Positions 56,093 through 64,000 of a DNA stretch of 64,000 nucleotides are shown in pieces. Position 1 is the stretch's first letter. Every line of letters starts with the position of its first letter. The notes under the pieces were generated by a model, which searched no databases, had not been told where the DNA came from, and was given only the letters and a program-made list of their open reading frames with translations. Location: NCBI RefSeq assembly GCF_029893805.1, contig NZ_JARXYP010000002.1:1116001-1180000 (forward strand), given 5' to 3'. Source of the DNA: Streptomyces sp. SAI-135. GTDB taxonomy: Bacteria > Actinomycetota > Actinomycetes > Streptomycetales > Streptomycetaceae. A program made the position numbers and the translations under genes.

Positions 56093-56635
56093 TCAGGTGT
56101 CGAGCAGTTGCTCCACGGTGACGACGCGGATCAGGGGCCCGTACAGCGCCATCACCTCCAGTGCCCTGGCGTGCGAGTCGTCGTCGGCCCCGGCGCAGGC
56201 GTCGGACACCACCAGGGTCTCGACGCCCGCGTCGGCGGCGGCCAGGGCCGTGGACAGGACGCAGCAGTCGGTACTGACCCCGGCCAGGACCAGGCGGTCC
56301 TCGGGGCCGACACGGGTGGCGAGTTCGGGGGTCCACTTGCCGAAAGTGGTCGTGTCCAGGGTGTGCGGTGCCCGGTCGGCGAAGTCGTCGGTGAGGCGCC
56401 ACAGCGGGGCGGCCGGCGGCTGGAGTGCGAAGGGCCACTGCGCGTAGTAGGCCCGCCAGGCACCGGTGGGCTCCTCGGGGGCGACGAAGCGGGTGAAGGC
56501 GACCCGTTCGGCGAAGGCCGGCAGCAGTCGCCGTACGCCTGCCGCCGCCTCGGTGTAACGGGGGGCGGCCCAGGGACTGTCGGGCTCGGCGAAGACGCGC
56601 TGCATGTCGATGACGGCGAGGAGTCCTGTCGTCAT
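56093..56635 (-). CDS. Isochorismatase-family cysteine hydrolase
   Basis: 180 aa. Catalytic triad of the family: Asp10 in LLAVIDMQRVFAEPDSPW, Lys in TTTFGKWTPELA, Cys in LVLAGVSTDCCVLSTALAAADAG. The cis-peptide GVSTD is present. Members hydrolyse isochorismate, nicotinamide or ureido compounds. Overlap of 4 bp with the cytosine-type permease gene and the nearby cytidine deaminase suggest a step in pyrimidine or purine catabolism, which is inference. Confidence 0.93.
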   Translation of the reverse strand: MTTGLLAVIDMQRVFAEPDSPWAAPRYTEAAAGVRRLLPAFAERVAFTRFVAPEEPTGAWRAYYAQWPFALQPPAAPLWRLTDDFADRAPHTLDTTTFGKWTPELATRVGPEDRLVLAGVSTDCCVLSTALAAADAGVETLVVSDACAGADDDSHARALEVMALYGPLIRVVTVEQLLDT

Positions 56636-58176
56636 ACGGCGTCCTCCTGCGCGCGGACCCGTCCGCGGCCCAGGACCAGGGTGCCGAGGAAGCCGGCCGC
56701 GAGCGCGGCCAGCACACCGAGGTTGGCGTACGCCCAGGCGCCGGACGTGCCGCCGAGGCCGAACGGGTCGAGGAGGTAGCCCTGCCAGTCCAGCCAGCTC
56801 GCGGCCGAGTTGGTGACCAGGCCCCAGCCCAGCGCGGTGGCGAGGACCGTGAGGATGAGCGGGGTGGGCGGTACGTCGCCGTAGCGGCCGCGCGGGCGGT
56901 ACAGGTCGGCCTCGTCGTAGTCACGGCGGCGCAGGAGCAGGTCGGCCAGCATGATGCCGCACCAGGCGGCGATGGGCACGCCGAGCGTGGTGAGGAAGCC
57001 CATGAACTGGCCGAGGAAGTCGTCGGCGAAGAAGACGATGTAGACCGAGCCCGCGATCATCAGGACGCCGTCGACGAGTGCCGCCAGCGGGCGGGGGATC
57101 CTGAGACCCGCCGAGAGCAGGGCGAGGCCCGAGGAGTAGATGTCGAGGACCGCGCCGCCGACCAGGCCGAGGACCGCCACGACGGCGAAGGGCACCAGGA
57201 ACCACGTGGGCAGGAGGGTGGTGAGCGCGCCGATCGGGTCGGCGGCGACGGCCTCGTCGAGCGTGGTGGACGATCCCGCCAGCAGCAGCCCGAAGACCAG
57301 CAGGAGCAGCGGGGCCACGGAGGCGCCGAAGGTGGTCCAGCCGACCACGCCGCGGCTCGACGAGGTCCGGGGCAGATAGCGGGAGTAGTCGGCGGCGGCG
57401 TTGACCCAGCCGAGGCCGAAGCCGGTCATCATGAAGACGAGCGCTCCGATGAACTCCTGGGCGGAGCCCGCCGGCAGGGCGCTGACGGTGCTCCAGTGGA
57501 TGTGGTCGGCGACCAGGGCGACGTAGACCACCGTCAGTACGCCCGTCACCACGGTGATGACGGTCTGGAGCCGCATGATCAGGTCGAAGCCCATCACTCC
57601 GCCGACCACGGTGAGTGCCGCGACCACCACCAGCGCGACGACCTGGGTCTGCGTCCCGCCGCCCCAGCCGAGCCGGCCGAAGACGGTCGCCGTGGCCAGG
57701 GTGGCGAGGGCGCACAGCACGGTCTCCCAGCCGACGGTCAGCGCCCAGGAGACGACCGACGGGAGGCGGTTGCCGCGCACCCCGTAGGCAGCGCGGCTGA
57801 GCACCATCGTCGGCGCGGAGCCCCGCTTTCCGGCGACCGCGACGAAGCCGCACAGCAGGAACGAGAAGACGATTCCGATCACTCCGGCGACCAGGGCCTG
57901 CCAGAAGGAGATCCCGAAGCCGAGCGCGAAGGAGCCGTAACTCAGGCCGAGGACGGACACGTTGGCGCCGAACCACGGCCAGAACAGGGTTCGCGGGGTG
58001 CCCTTGCGTTCGGCGTCGCCGATGACGTCCAGGCCGTGGGTCTCCACCTGGAGCTGCCTGCCGGTGGCTCTGCTGCCGGTGGATCGGTCGTCAGTGGATC
58101 GGTCGTCGGTCGATCTGTCGTCGGTCGATCTGTCGTCGGTGGGTCTGTCGTCGGGGAGTCCCGAGGAGTCCGTCAT
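56632..58176 (-). CDS. NCS1-family purine/cytosine permease
   Basis: 514 aa, 12 TM helices. FWPWFGANVSVLGLSYGSFALGFGISFWQALVAGVIG, GKRGSAPTMVLSRAAYGVRGNRLPSVVSWALTVGWETVLCALAT, and GFGLGWVNAAADYSRYLPRTSSSRG are the NCS1 signatures. Takes up cytosine, a purine or a related base with H+ or Na+. The hydrophilic N-terminus (residues 9-33) is five DDR(S/P)T repeats, not part of the family. Coupled to the isochorismatase gene. Confidence 0.93.
   Translation of the reverse strand: MTDSSGLPDDRPTDDRSTDDRSTDDRSTDDRSTGSRATGRQLQVETHGLDVIGDAERKGTPRTLFWPWFGANVSVLGLSYGSFALGFGISFWQALVAGVIGIVFSFLLCGFVAVAGKRGSAPTMVLSRAAYGVRGNRLPSVVSWALTVGWETVLCALATLATATVFGRLGWGGGTQTQVVALVVVAALTVVGGVMGFDLIMRLQTVITVVTGVLTVVYVALVADHIHWSTVSALPAGSAQEFIGALVFMMTGFGLGWVNAAADYSRYLPRTSSSRGVVGWTTFGASVAPLLLLVFGLLLAGSSTTLDEAVAADPIGALTTLLPTWFLVPFAVVAVLGLVGGAVLDIYSSGLALLSAGLRIPRPLAALVDGVLMIAGSVYIVFFADDFLGQFMGFLTTLGVPIAAWCGIMLADLLLRRRDYDEADLYRPRGRYGDVPPTPLILTVLATALGWGLVTNSAASWLDWQGYLLDPFGLGGTSGAWAYANLGVLAALAAGFLGTLVLGRGRVRAQEDAV
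58081..58155 (-). repeat. 15-bp tandem repeat encoding DDR(S/P)T, 5 copies
   Basis: Five imperfect 15-bp units in the 5' end of the permease gene, in frame, so copy changes alter only the length of the cytoplasmic N-terminus. Confidence 0.9.
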
Positions 58177-58309
58177 CGTCGACCTGCCTGTTCGGACGTG
58201 TGGGGGGCCGACGGTAGGCAGGGCGGCGCGGCGGCGTCAATCGCGCCGTGGGGCAGTCACCTCCGGCGGCCTCCGACGCGGTCAGGAGGAACCCGTCGGC
58301 CGTCTCGCC

Positions 58310-58723
58310 TCACTCGGTGTCGAGCTGGTGATCGGCCCAGACGTAACTCTCGGGCAGCAGGTCGGTGATGCGCACGGTCCGCACGCCGGTGGCCGTGCCG
58401 ACGACGACCCCGATGTCGGGGAAGTAGTCGAGCAGAACCTGCCGGCAGCGACCGCACGGCGGGACGACCCCCCGGTCGCGGTCTCCCACGGCGACGATCG
58501 TGTCCAGCTCGTAGGCGCCCTGGGCGGCCGCCGTGCCGATGACGACCAGTTCGGCGCAGGGCCCTCCGGTGAAGTGGTAGGCGTTCACGGCGGTGATGAT
58601 CCGGCCGTCCCGGGCCCGGGCCGCGGCTGCCATGGTGTGGTTGTCGCCTCGGCAGCGGGTACGGGCGACGTCCGCCGCGGCCTGGACGAGTTCGTGGTCG
58701 ACGGGGTGGTTCCGCGTGGTCAA
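58310..58723 (-). CDS. cdd: Cytidine deaminase
   Basis: 137 aa. Zn site: PCAELVVIGTAA (CAE) and VVPPCGRCRQVLLDYFPD (PCxxC), i.e. the tetrameric three-cysteine type with the catalytic Glu. MAAAARARDGRIITAVNAYHFTGGPC precedes. TTG 58723 chosen for the good RBS AGGA 7 nt upstream; no ATG/GTG fits. Deaminates cytidine or a close analogue. 133 bp upstream of the permease gene, same strand. Confidence 0.92.
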   Translation of the reverse strand: MTTRNHPVDHELVQAAADVARTRCRGDNHTMAAAARARDGRIITAVNAYHFTGGPCAELVVIGTAAAQGAYELDTIVAVGDRDRGVVPPCGRCRQVLLDYFPDIGVVVGTATGVRTVRITDLLPESYVWADHQLDTE

Positions 58724-58779
58724 CTTCTCTTCCTCTGCTCTTCGTCGTCGCGCGCGTCGGTCGCGGGGGCGCGGAGGCC

Positions 58780-59262
58780 TCACCCCTCGCGCAGGGCCTG
58801 GTGGATCTCGCCCAGGGCGCTGGTGAGCCGTGCGTAGTCGTCGCGGGCCAGCGGTGCGACGAAGTAGCGCTCCACGACCTGCGAGTGGACGGCCACGGCT
58901 CGGAGGAACACGGTGTGTCCGTGCTCGGTGGGCTCCACCAGGACGCTCCTGCGGTCCTCCGGCGAGGGCACGCGGCCCACGAGACCGGCCTCTTCCATGC
59001 GGTCGATCAGCCGGGTGATGCCGCTGCTGGTCAGCGTGAGGTCGTCGGCGAGCTCGCGCTGCGAGACCTCCTCGTCCGGTTGCCGGCAGAGCCGGATGAG
59101 GACCTCGAACATCGTGTGCCCGATGCCGCACTCCCGCCGCAGGGCGGTGTCGATCCGCTGCTCCAGCCGGGTCGCGGCCTTGATCAGCAGACCGAAGTCG
59201 TGAACACGGGGGCTGTTCGCCGCGCGGGCTGCCTCGGCTCCCCGACGGGTGGTGGCTTCCAC
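58780..59262 (-). CDS. MarR-family transcriptional regulator
   Basis: 160 aa from GTG 59262, preceded by AGGAGAGG. ATRLEQRIDTALRRECGIGHTMFEVLIRLCRQPDEEVSQRELADDLTLTSSGITRLIDRMEEAGLVGRVPSPEDRRSVLVEPTEHG is a full MarR winged helix. Divergent from the decarboxylase-NarL chimera; two similar operator-like sites lie between them. Probably once controlled the decarboxylase gene. Confidence 0.92.
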   Translation of the reverse strand: MEATTRRGAEAARAANSPRVHDFGLLIKAATRLEQRIDTALRRECGIGHTMFEVLIRLCRQPDEEVSQRELADDLTLTSSGITRLIDRMEEAGLVGRVPSPEDRRSVLVEPTEHGHTVFLRAVAVHSQVVERYFVAPLARDDYARLTSALGEIHQALREG

Positions 59263-59342
59263 TGTCCGCACCCTCTCCTGCCTGTGGCTCGGTCCACACC
59301 TGCCCGAGCAGTTTACTGCGGGCTCACCTACCAACCTCTCAA

Positions 59343-59387
59343 TTACTGATCAGTCAATCTCTGAGGGGTCAATTGCTGAGTAGTCAA
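59343..59387. promoter_or_regulatory. Two 15-bp operator-like sites, 30 bp apart
   Basis: TTACTGATCAGTCAA (59343-59357, with perfect core ACTGATCAGT) and TTGCTGAGTAGTCAA (59373-59387). The two match at 12 of 15 positions and are spaced exactly 30 bp, about three helical turns. The stretch is AT-rich and lies between the MarR gene and its divergent neighbour. Likely tandem MarR binding sites. Confidence 0.65.
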
Positions 59388-59458
59388 CAAAGTCCTATGC
59401 TCGGCCTCCCCGGCGCGGAGAGCTTCCTCGGCGCGACGAGTCGTAGAAGGGAAGTCCC

Positions 59459-59881
59459 ATGGACCTGCAGCACTGGCTGGGCCGAGCCACCGAGGCGATA
59501 CAGGAGTGGGCCGACGGCTTCGGTCCCTACCAGCCGCACGCCTCACTCCATGTCGACGACGACCGCTTCGCCGCCGCCTTCCACGAGTTCACGGACCGGC
59601 TGGGCGACAACTACCCCTTCTTCCACCCCCACTACGGGGCGGGCGGCCTCGCCGACCCCGCCCGCCTGTCCGCGCTCACCCCCAGGGAACGCGAGGTGAT
59701 GTCCCTGGTGGCCACGGGCCTGTCCAACGACGAGATCACCGAACGCCTCTTCGTCACTCCCGTCACCGTCAAGACCCACGCCAACCGCGCCATGGCCAAG
59801 CTCGGCGCCCGCGACGGGGCCCAACTCGTCGTCATCGCCTACGAGACCGGACTCGTCCGCGCCGGAGAGCCCCGGGACTGA
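59459..59881 (+). pseudogene. In-frame chimera: N-terminus of a PLP decarboxylase joined to a NarL-type HTH domain
   Basis: 140 aa. Residues 1-59 (WLGRATEAIQEWADGFGPYQ, DRLGDNYPFFHPHY) match the start of group II PLP-dependent decarboxylase/aminotransferase proteins, where NYPFFHPxYAGQMLKPPHP normally follows. From about residue 61 the sequence is instead the linker and LuxR/GerE HTH of a NarL response regulator (LSALTPREREVMSLVATGLSNDEI ... VTVKTHANRAMAKLGARD). Neither the PLP domain nor a receiver domain remains. RBS AAGGGAAG is intact, so the chimera may be expressed as a lone DNA-binding domain. Best explained by a deletion that fused two neighbouring genes. Confidence 0.75.
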
Positions 59882-59972
59882 CCCCACCCGCGCGTGCCGC
59901 ACGCGATCATCACGCCCTACTCTTCCTCTGTTCGAACACTCGGGTCATGGGTCGAGACGGGGGAAGACACAC

Positions 59973-61100
59973 ATGGCATACCGGCGCGCGGTGATACCGG
60001 CCCTGGTCGGCGGCCTGCTGATCACGCTGTTGCTGTGGTGGGCGGGGGCGAGCGCACAGGCACTGCAACTGCGCGGCAGCACAAGCCTGTTCGACGTGGA
60101 CTCCGTCAACGAACTCCGGCGGTGGCTCGCGCCCTGGTCGTACGACTCGACCGTGCTGTCGTCCGACGGGTCCGGGGACGCGGGCCCGGGCGCGGACGCC
60201 CGCTACGCCGGTCTGTACGGCACCGCGATGCAGATCAGGTTCGTCGCCCTCTTCGCGTTCTTCCTGGCCGGCGCGCTGCTCCTGCTCCGCAGACTCCCGC
60301 CGACCCAGGGGCGCACGCCGGCCACGCTGCTCGCGCTGTGGGCCTGGACCCCGGTGGCCGCGACCCTGGCCGTGACGGTCTCCGCGCCCTGGCTGATCGC
60401 GTCCCGGGGGCGCGGCAGCTACCGGATCCTGCCCCAGCTCGCGGGCGTGATCGCTTCGAGCGGCCCGGTAGCGGTGCTGGCGGGGCTGGTGACCGCCCTG
60501 GTCACGGTGGCGGTGGCGCGGGTCACCGCGAAGGGCGCGGAGCCGCTGCCCCGGCGCGATGTGCCGCCGCGTGCCGCCCGCCTGGCCGCGAGCGTCGGGA
60601 CGGCGGTGGTCGCGCTGTCCCTGGTGGTCCTGTCGTACCAGTCGACGGCAGCGTGGATCCAGACGTCGTTCACCGGGTCGGGCCTGCTGTCCGAGCCGGG
60701 GGATCTGCTGCGCCTGTGGCTCCTGCTGGGCGCCTGGAGCGGCCCGGCGGGCACCTCGGTCGGCCAGTGGCTGCTGTACCGGGTTGCCGACCTGCTCGTG
60801 CTGGCCGTGGTGTGGTGGTCGCTGCGCCTGCTGCCCGGCCTGCTCACCCGGGCCACCGCGCCGGCGATGGCGGTGGGCACGGTCTGCGCGACCGTGCTGG
60901 GACTGTTCGCGAGCCAGATCCTGCACATGGCGATCGACGACACCGCGTCCGTGTGGGGCCCCGTGCACGTGCTGTCCCCGCTCGGCACGGGCGTCCCCGC
61001 CGCCCTCACCTTCGGCGTCACGTCGGGGCTCACGGCCCTCGCGGCCCTGCGGCTCGCCGGGGACCGCGACCCTCTGCCCTCCCCCGTCGTGCCCGCCTGA
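59973..61100 (+). CDS. Multi-pass membrane protein, unknown function
   Basis: 375 aa, about seven TM helices. The first helix (VIPALVGGLLITLLLWWAGASAQALQL) is followed by an extracytoplasmic loop (FDVDSVNELRRWLAPWSYDST), then RFVALFAFFLAGALLLLRRLPP, TLLALWAWTPVAATLAVTVSAPWLIA and more. Conserved-type streptomycete integral membrane protein; no catalytic motif. Alone on its transcript; the receiver/kinase genes expected next to a NarL regulator are absent. Confidence 0.8.
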   Translation: MAYRRAVIPALVGGLLITLLLWWAGASAQALQLRGSTSLFDVDSVNELRRWLAPWSYDSTVLSSDGSGDAGPGADARYAGLYGTAMQIRFVALFAFFLAGALLLLRRLPPTQGRTPATLLALWAWTPVAATLAVTVSAPWLIASRGRGSYRILPQLAGVIASSGPVAVLAGLVTALVTVAVARVTAKGAEPLPRRDVPPRAARLAASVGTAVVALSLVVLSYQSTAAWIQTSFTGSGLLSEPGDLLRLWLLLGAWSGPAGTSVGQWLLYRVADLLVLAVVWWSLRLLPGLLTRATAPAMAVGTVCATVLGLFASQILHMAIDDTASVWGPVHVLSPLGTGVPAALTFGVTSGLTALAALRLAGDRDPLPSPVVPA

Positions 61101-61245
61101 CGCGACCGGCGGCGTGCCGGGACGGCCGTCTGACGCAGAACATGGTGAGCCCTGCTCCAGCTGTTCCGGTATCGAATCGAGGCGAGAGCCGCGCCGAGGT
61201 CGGCCGGGGAGCGGTGGTCGGGGAAGACGGCGCAGGTGCCGCCGA

Positions 61246-61846
61246 TCATCTCCAGGCCGGCCGCGTCCGCGGCAGGTGCCGGTGGACGGTCGGACGGCCT
61301 CGGGCCTGGCCGCCGCTCCGGGCGCCCTGGACATGGAAGTTGAAGTCGCCGCGGCCGAGCGCGCCGTACAGGCGCAGCCATATCGGCAGGAGCATCTCCG
61401 CGCCGCGGGCGGAGGTGATGTCGCCCAGGTCGAGGACGCTCGCCTCGGGCCAGCCGAAGGAGACCAGCAGCGCGGTGACGGCCTTCTTGGCGCCGGTGTC
61501 GTCGCCGCTGACGAACACGGTGTGCTCCCCCGCCACCCGGGCCGGGTCAGACCTTCCCGTTCAGGTTGGCCGCGCCCCCCGCGTGCAGGGCGGTGAGGCT
61601 CTGCTCGCCGTCGGTGGTGTTGACGACCGTCTCGCCGAAGGCCGCGGCCGCCTCGAAGGTGTCCAGCCGCACCTGGTCGTGGTCGGCGTGCCACCGCTCG
61701 AACGGCGGATTGCCCATGCCGTCGGGTTCGCCGCGCGAGAGACTGGCCTGCGGATCGCGCGTGCCGATGACGACGTCGTGGCCGAGGGAGGGGAGCTTGC
61801 CGGCGATGGTCCGGCCGGCGATGCCGGTACCGAGGACTGCGTAACG
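61246..61846 (-). pseudogene. Decayed NADPH:F420 reductase-like (NAD-binding) gene with internal deletion
   Basis: From 61846 the minus strand reads RYAVLGTGIAGRTIAGKLPS, then HDVVIGTRDP ... VVNTTDGEQSL ... ANLNGKV and hits TGA at 61549-61547. One base out of frame it resumes DPARVAGEHTVFVSGDDTGAKK ... SFGWPEASVLDLGDITSARGAEMLLPIWLRLYGAL to a stop at 61246. Intact relatives have about 60-70 more residues between GKV and DPARV, so a deletion joined the halves at 61548/61549 and shifted the frame. No start codon precedes RYAVLG. Flanks (61101-61245 and 61847-62027) show no other gene; a minus-strand piece reading AAGLEMIGGTCAVFPDHRSP (about 61190-61250) is unidentified. Confidence 0.85.
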
Positions 61847-62027
61847 CGTACGAGTGGACCTTCCGGGAGTCCGGCGACCGGCCGCGGGACCCGGCCCGCG
61901 ACGGATCCGTACCAGGTCGAACCAGGTCGTTCGTACCGCCTGATGACGGTATCTGTCGAGGCGGCGGCCTGTTCCCCTCTATCGTGGAAAATCACATCAT
62001 GATGGCTCGTGTCGAGGCAGGCTGCAC

Positions 62028-63257
62028 ATGAGGGAACCGCAGATCGACTACGCGGCGGTCTTCCGGGCCCTGCCCGGCATGGTGGCGTTGCTGACGCCCG
62101 AGCTGGTGTACGTCGACGTCAACGACGACTTCGTACGCCTGACCGGTCGCGCCCGCGAGCAGCTGCTGGGCCGCTACATCTTCGACGTCTTCCCCGAGAA
62201 CCCCCATGACTCGGCCGCGGCCGGGATGCGGGAGACGCGTGAGTCGATGCTGCGCGCGGTGGCCACCGGCGAGCGCGACACCATGGCGGTGCTCCGCTAC
62301 GACATCGAGGACCCCCAGCGGCCCGGCCACTGGCAGGAGCACTTCTGGAGCCCGGTCAACGCCCCGGTCCTCGGCACCGACGGGAAGGTGACCCTGATAG
62401 TGCACCGGGTGGAGGAGGTCACCGAGCTCATCCGGGCCCGCGGCGGACCGGGCGGCGACAGCCGGGCCCGCGTGCTGGAGGCCGAGCTGTACACCCGGGC
62501 CCGGGAACTCCAGGAGGTCAACGAACGCCTGCGCAAGGCACACGCCCGCGAGCGTGAGGTCGCCCTGGCCCTCCAGGAGGCCCTGCTGCCCGCCCCCCGG
62601 CCGCTGGGCCACCATCAGGCGGCGGTCCGCTACCGGCCCGCCGTCGGCGCCCTGAACGTGTGCGGTGACTGGTACGACCTGGTCGACCTGCCGAACGACC
62701 GTCTCGCCGTCGCGGTCGGTGACGTGGTGGGCCACGGTCTGCCCGCGGCCTGTGTCATGGGCCAGCTGCGCAGCGCCCTGAGCGCGGCCGCCCGCGTCGC
62801 CGACGGTCCGGCCCGGGCTCTGGAGGCCCTCGGGCTGTACGCCCGCTCCGTCGACGGCGCCGAGTCGACCACGGCCGCGACGGCCTTCATCGACTGGGAC
62901 GACCGCACGCTCACCTACAGCAGCGCGGGCCATCTCCCGCCCGCCCTGCTGCACCCCGACGGCACGGTGTCCTTCCTGGACCGGGCCACCGACCCGCCGC
63001 TCGGCGCCAGCCCCGAACACGCCAGCCGTCCGGAGGCCATCTCGCCCTTCGAGGAGGGCGCCACGCTGGTCCTCTACACGGACGGTCTGATCGAACGCCG
63101 CACCGAGGACATCGACACCGGTCTGGCCCGTCTCACCGACGCGCTCACCCGTCACCGCCACGCCGGCCCCGACGAGCTGGCCGACGCCCTGCTGACGGAG
63201 CTGCTCCCACCCACCGGCAATGCCGACGACACCGCTCTCGTCGTCATCCGCCTCTGA
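62028..63257 (+). CDS. PAS domain - SpoIIE-type protein phosphatase
   Basis: 409 aa. N-terminal PAS (about 8-135; FRALPGMVALLTPELVYVDVNDDFVRLTGRAREQLLGRYIFDVFPENP), a coiled-coil linker (ARVLEAELYTRARELQEVNERLRKAHAREREVALALQEALLP), then PP2C/SpoIIE (about 190-409) with the metal aspartates CGDWYDLV, VGDVVGHG, LYTDGLIE, NADDTALVV. Dephosphorylates anti-anti-sigma factors in response to the PAS signal; no partner gene adjacent. ATG 62028. Confidence 0.94.
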   Translation: MREPQIDYAAVFRALPGMVALLTPELVYVDVNDDFVRLTGRAREQLLGRYIFDVFPENPHDSAAAGMRETRESMLRAVATGERDTMAVLRYDIEDPQRPGHWQEHFWSPVNAPVLGTDGKVTLIVHRVEEVTELIRARGGPGGDSRARVLEAELYTRARELQEVNERLRKAHAREREVALALQEALLPAPRPLGHHQAAVRYRPAVGALNVCGDWYDLVDLPNDRLAVAVGDVVGHGLPAACVMGQLRSALSAAARVADGPARALEALGLYARSVDGAESTTAATAFIDWDDRTLTYSSAGHLPPALLHPDGTVSFLDRATDPPLGASPEHASRPEAISPFEEGATLVLYTDGLIERRTEDIDTGLARLTDALTRHRHAGPDELADALLTELLPPTGNADDTALVVIRL

Positions 63258-63270
63258 GTCCTGACAGCCC

Positions 63271-64000
63271 TCAGTCCTCCGCGGGCATGACGCGGGTCAC
63301 CTTGCCCTTGGTGGTCGCCTCCAGATAGCCGGACTGGCTGTACTCGTTGCTCAGGTACACGGCCATGCCGAGAGGGGTGTCAAAGGTGTCGTTGGGCTGC
63401 CTGACCAGGATGTAGCGGGTTTCCGGGTCGTCGACGTTGAGCTTCTTGCGGGCCTCGTCGAGGAGTGCGGGCACCTTGTCCCAGGCGAAGCCGTCGAGGC
63501 GGAAGGGCCGGTCGCCGCCGGACAGGGTGCCCTTGATGATGCCCTTCTCCACGCCCCGCCCCAGGCGGTACGTGTAGGTGTCGTACTTGCTGTCGCTGCC
63601 GTCGACCATCACCTCGGCCGAGACGAAGTCGTCGTAGACGCTGAAGTCACCGAACCGGTCCCGGCCGGTCTCCTGCTCAAGGGCCTTGATGGCGGTGCGG
63701 ATGCCGTCGGGGGTGAGCAGGGACGTGGTCGTCCCCTGCGACTGTCGGCCTGCCGGGGCTGCGGTCGAGGAACCGGTCGGGCCCGGCACCGAGCCGGCGG
63801 AGGACGAGACGCCGGGGTCCGGGGTGGCGCCCTTGTCACCCGAGTCCCCGCCGAAGGGCACCAGCCACCACAGCAGGGCCAGGGCACCCGCGAGCGAGGC
63901 CCCCGACACGGCGAGCACGGCGGCAGGTCCGGACCGATTCCCGCCGCCCGCCCGGACGGGCGAGGTCACCGGCTGACCGTTTCCGGCGAGCACGGGCGGC
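63271..64000 (-). CDS. Membrane-anchored protein, N-terminus outside window
   Basis: At least 240 codons are visible (from GTG 63993), and the frame stays open to the right edge, so the true start probably lies outside. Pro/Gly-rich cytoplasmic start, one TM helix (AAVLAVSGASLAGALALLWWLVPF), a Ser/Pro/Thr-rich linker, then an extracellular domain (DGIRTAIKALEQETGRDRFGDFSVYDDFVSAEVMVDGSDSKYDTYTYRLGRG ... ARKKLNVDDPETRYILVRQPNDTFDTPLGMAVYLSNEYSQSGYLEAT). It resembles extracytoplasmic domains of streptomycete membrane proteins of unknown function. Confidence 0.75.
   Translation of the reverse strand, partial: PPVLAGNGQPVTSPVRAGGGNRSGPAAVLAVSGASLAGALALLWWLVPFGGDSGDKGATPDPGVSSSAGSVPGPTGSSTAAPAGRQSQGTTTSLLTPDGIRTAIKALEQETGRDRFGDFSVYDDFVSAEVMVDGSDSKYDTYTYRLGRGVEKGIIKGTLSGGDRPFRLDGFAWDKVPALLDEARKKLNVDDPETRYILVRQPNDTFDTPLGMAVYLSNEYSQSGYLEATTKGKVTRVMPAED

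Noticed and set aside
59910-61694. A 594-codon minus-strand frame.
   Set aside because: Runs antisense through the membrane-protein gene and out of frame through the F420-reductase remnant.

Overview
The window is high-GC actinobacterial chromosome, almost certainly Streptomyces. Codon third positions are nearly all G/C, GTG and TTG starts are common, and genes sit head to tail with 4-8 bp overlaps. The gene content also fits: a Tat-exported carbohydrate enzyme, PAS-GAF-SpoIIE phosphatases, many MarR/PadR/MmyB/LacI regulators, polyprenol-phosphomannose mannosyltransferases, an ECF42 sigma factor with DGPF proteins, and the remnant of an F420-dependent reductase. I see no rRNA, tRNA, CRISPR array or intact insertion sequence.

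Layout. 1-8.9 kb: a GH15 enzyme cut by the window edge, a Tat-exported hydrolase-like protein behind a LacI-type operator, the dhaKLM dihydroxyacetone kinase operon, a GH75 chitosanase, a fibronectin-III lipoprotein with a DasR-like site, and a small secreted protein. 8.9-16.5 kb: a FadH-type dienoyl-CoA reductase with PadR, an MmyB-type regulator divergent from an SDR, small proteins, a CPA2 antiporter and a secreted protein. 16.7-24.5 kb: a PAS-GAF-SpoIIE phosphatase, MFS/LysR, a PrmC-like methyltransferase/MarR, GNAT and a quinone reductase. 24.6-31.7 kb: a SUOX-type molybdoenzyme with its ferredoxin reductase, esterases, a thioesterase, a methyltransferase/PadR pair and a SnoaL-like protein.

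31.7-39.6 kb holds the most unusual material. A three-gene ECF42/DGPF operon and a separate 41-codon ORF share near-identical predicted ECF42 promoters. They are divergent from a short second Rho factor with a C-rich leader. A D-Ala-D-Ala carboxypeptidase gene follows, overlapped tail to tail for 265 bp by a mannosyltransferase gene.

39.6-47.7 kb: an amide and amino-acid catabolic block (glutaminase, aspartase, asparaginase, permease and GntR regulator), then uppP and a fluC-DUF190-fluC fluoride export operon. 47.8-52.6 kb: SMP-30/ArsR and a GH42 beta-galactosidase divergent from LacI. 53.1-59.3 kb: VOC, MarR, AraC, SseB, then cytidine deaminase, NCS1 permease and isochorismatase, then MarR. 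59.4-62 kb shows genome decay: a gene fusing the start of a PLP decarboxylase to the DNA-binding end of a NarL regulator, and an F420-reductase pseudogene with an internal deletion. The window ends with a second PAS-SpoIIE phosphatase and a membrane-anchored protein cut by the right edge.
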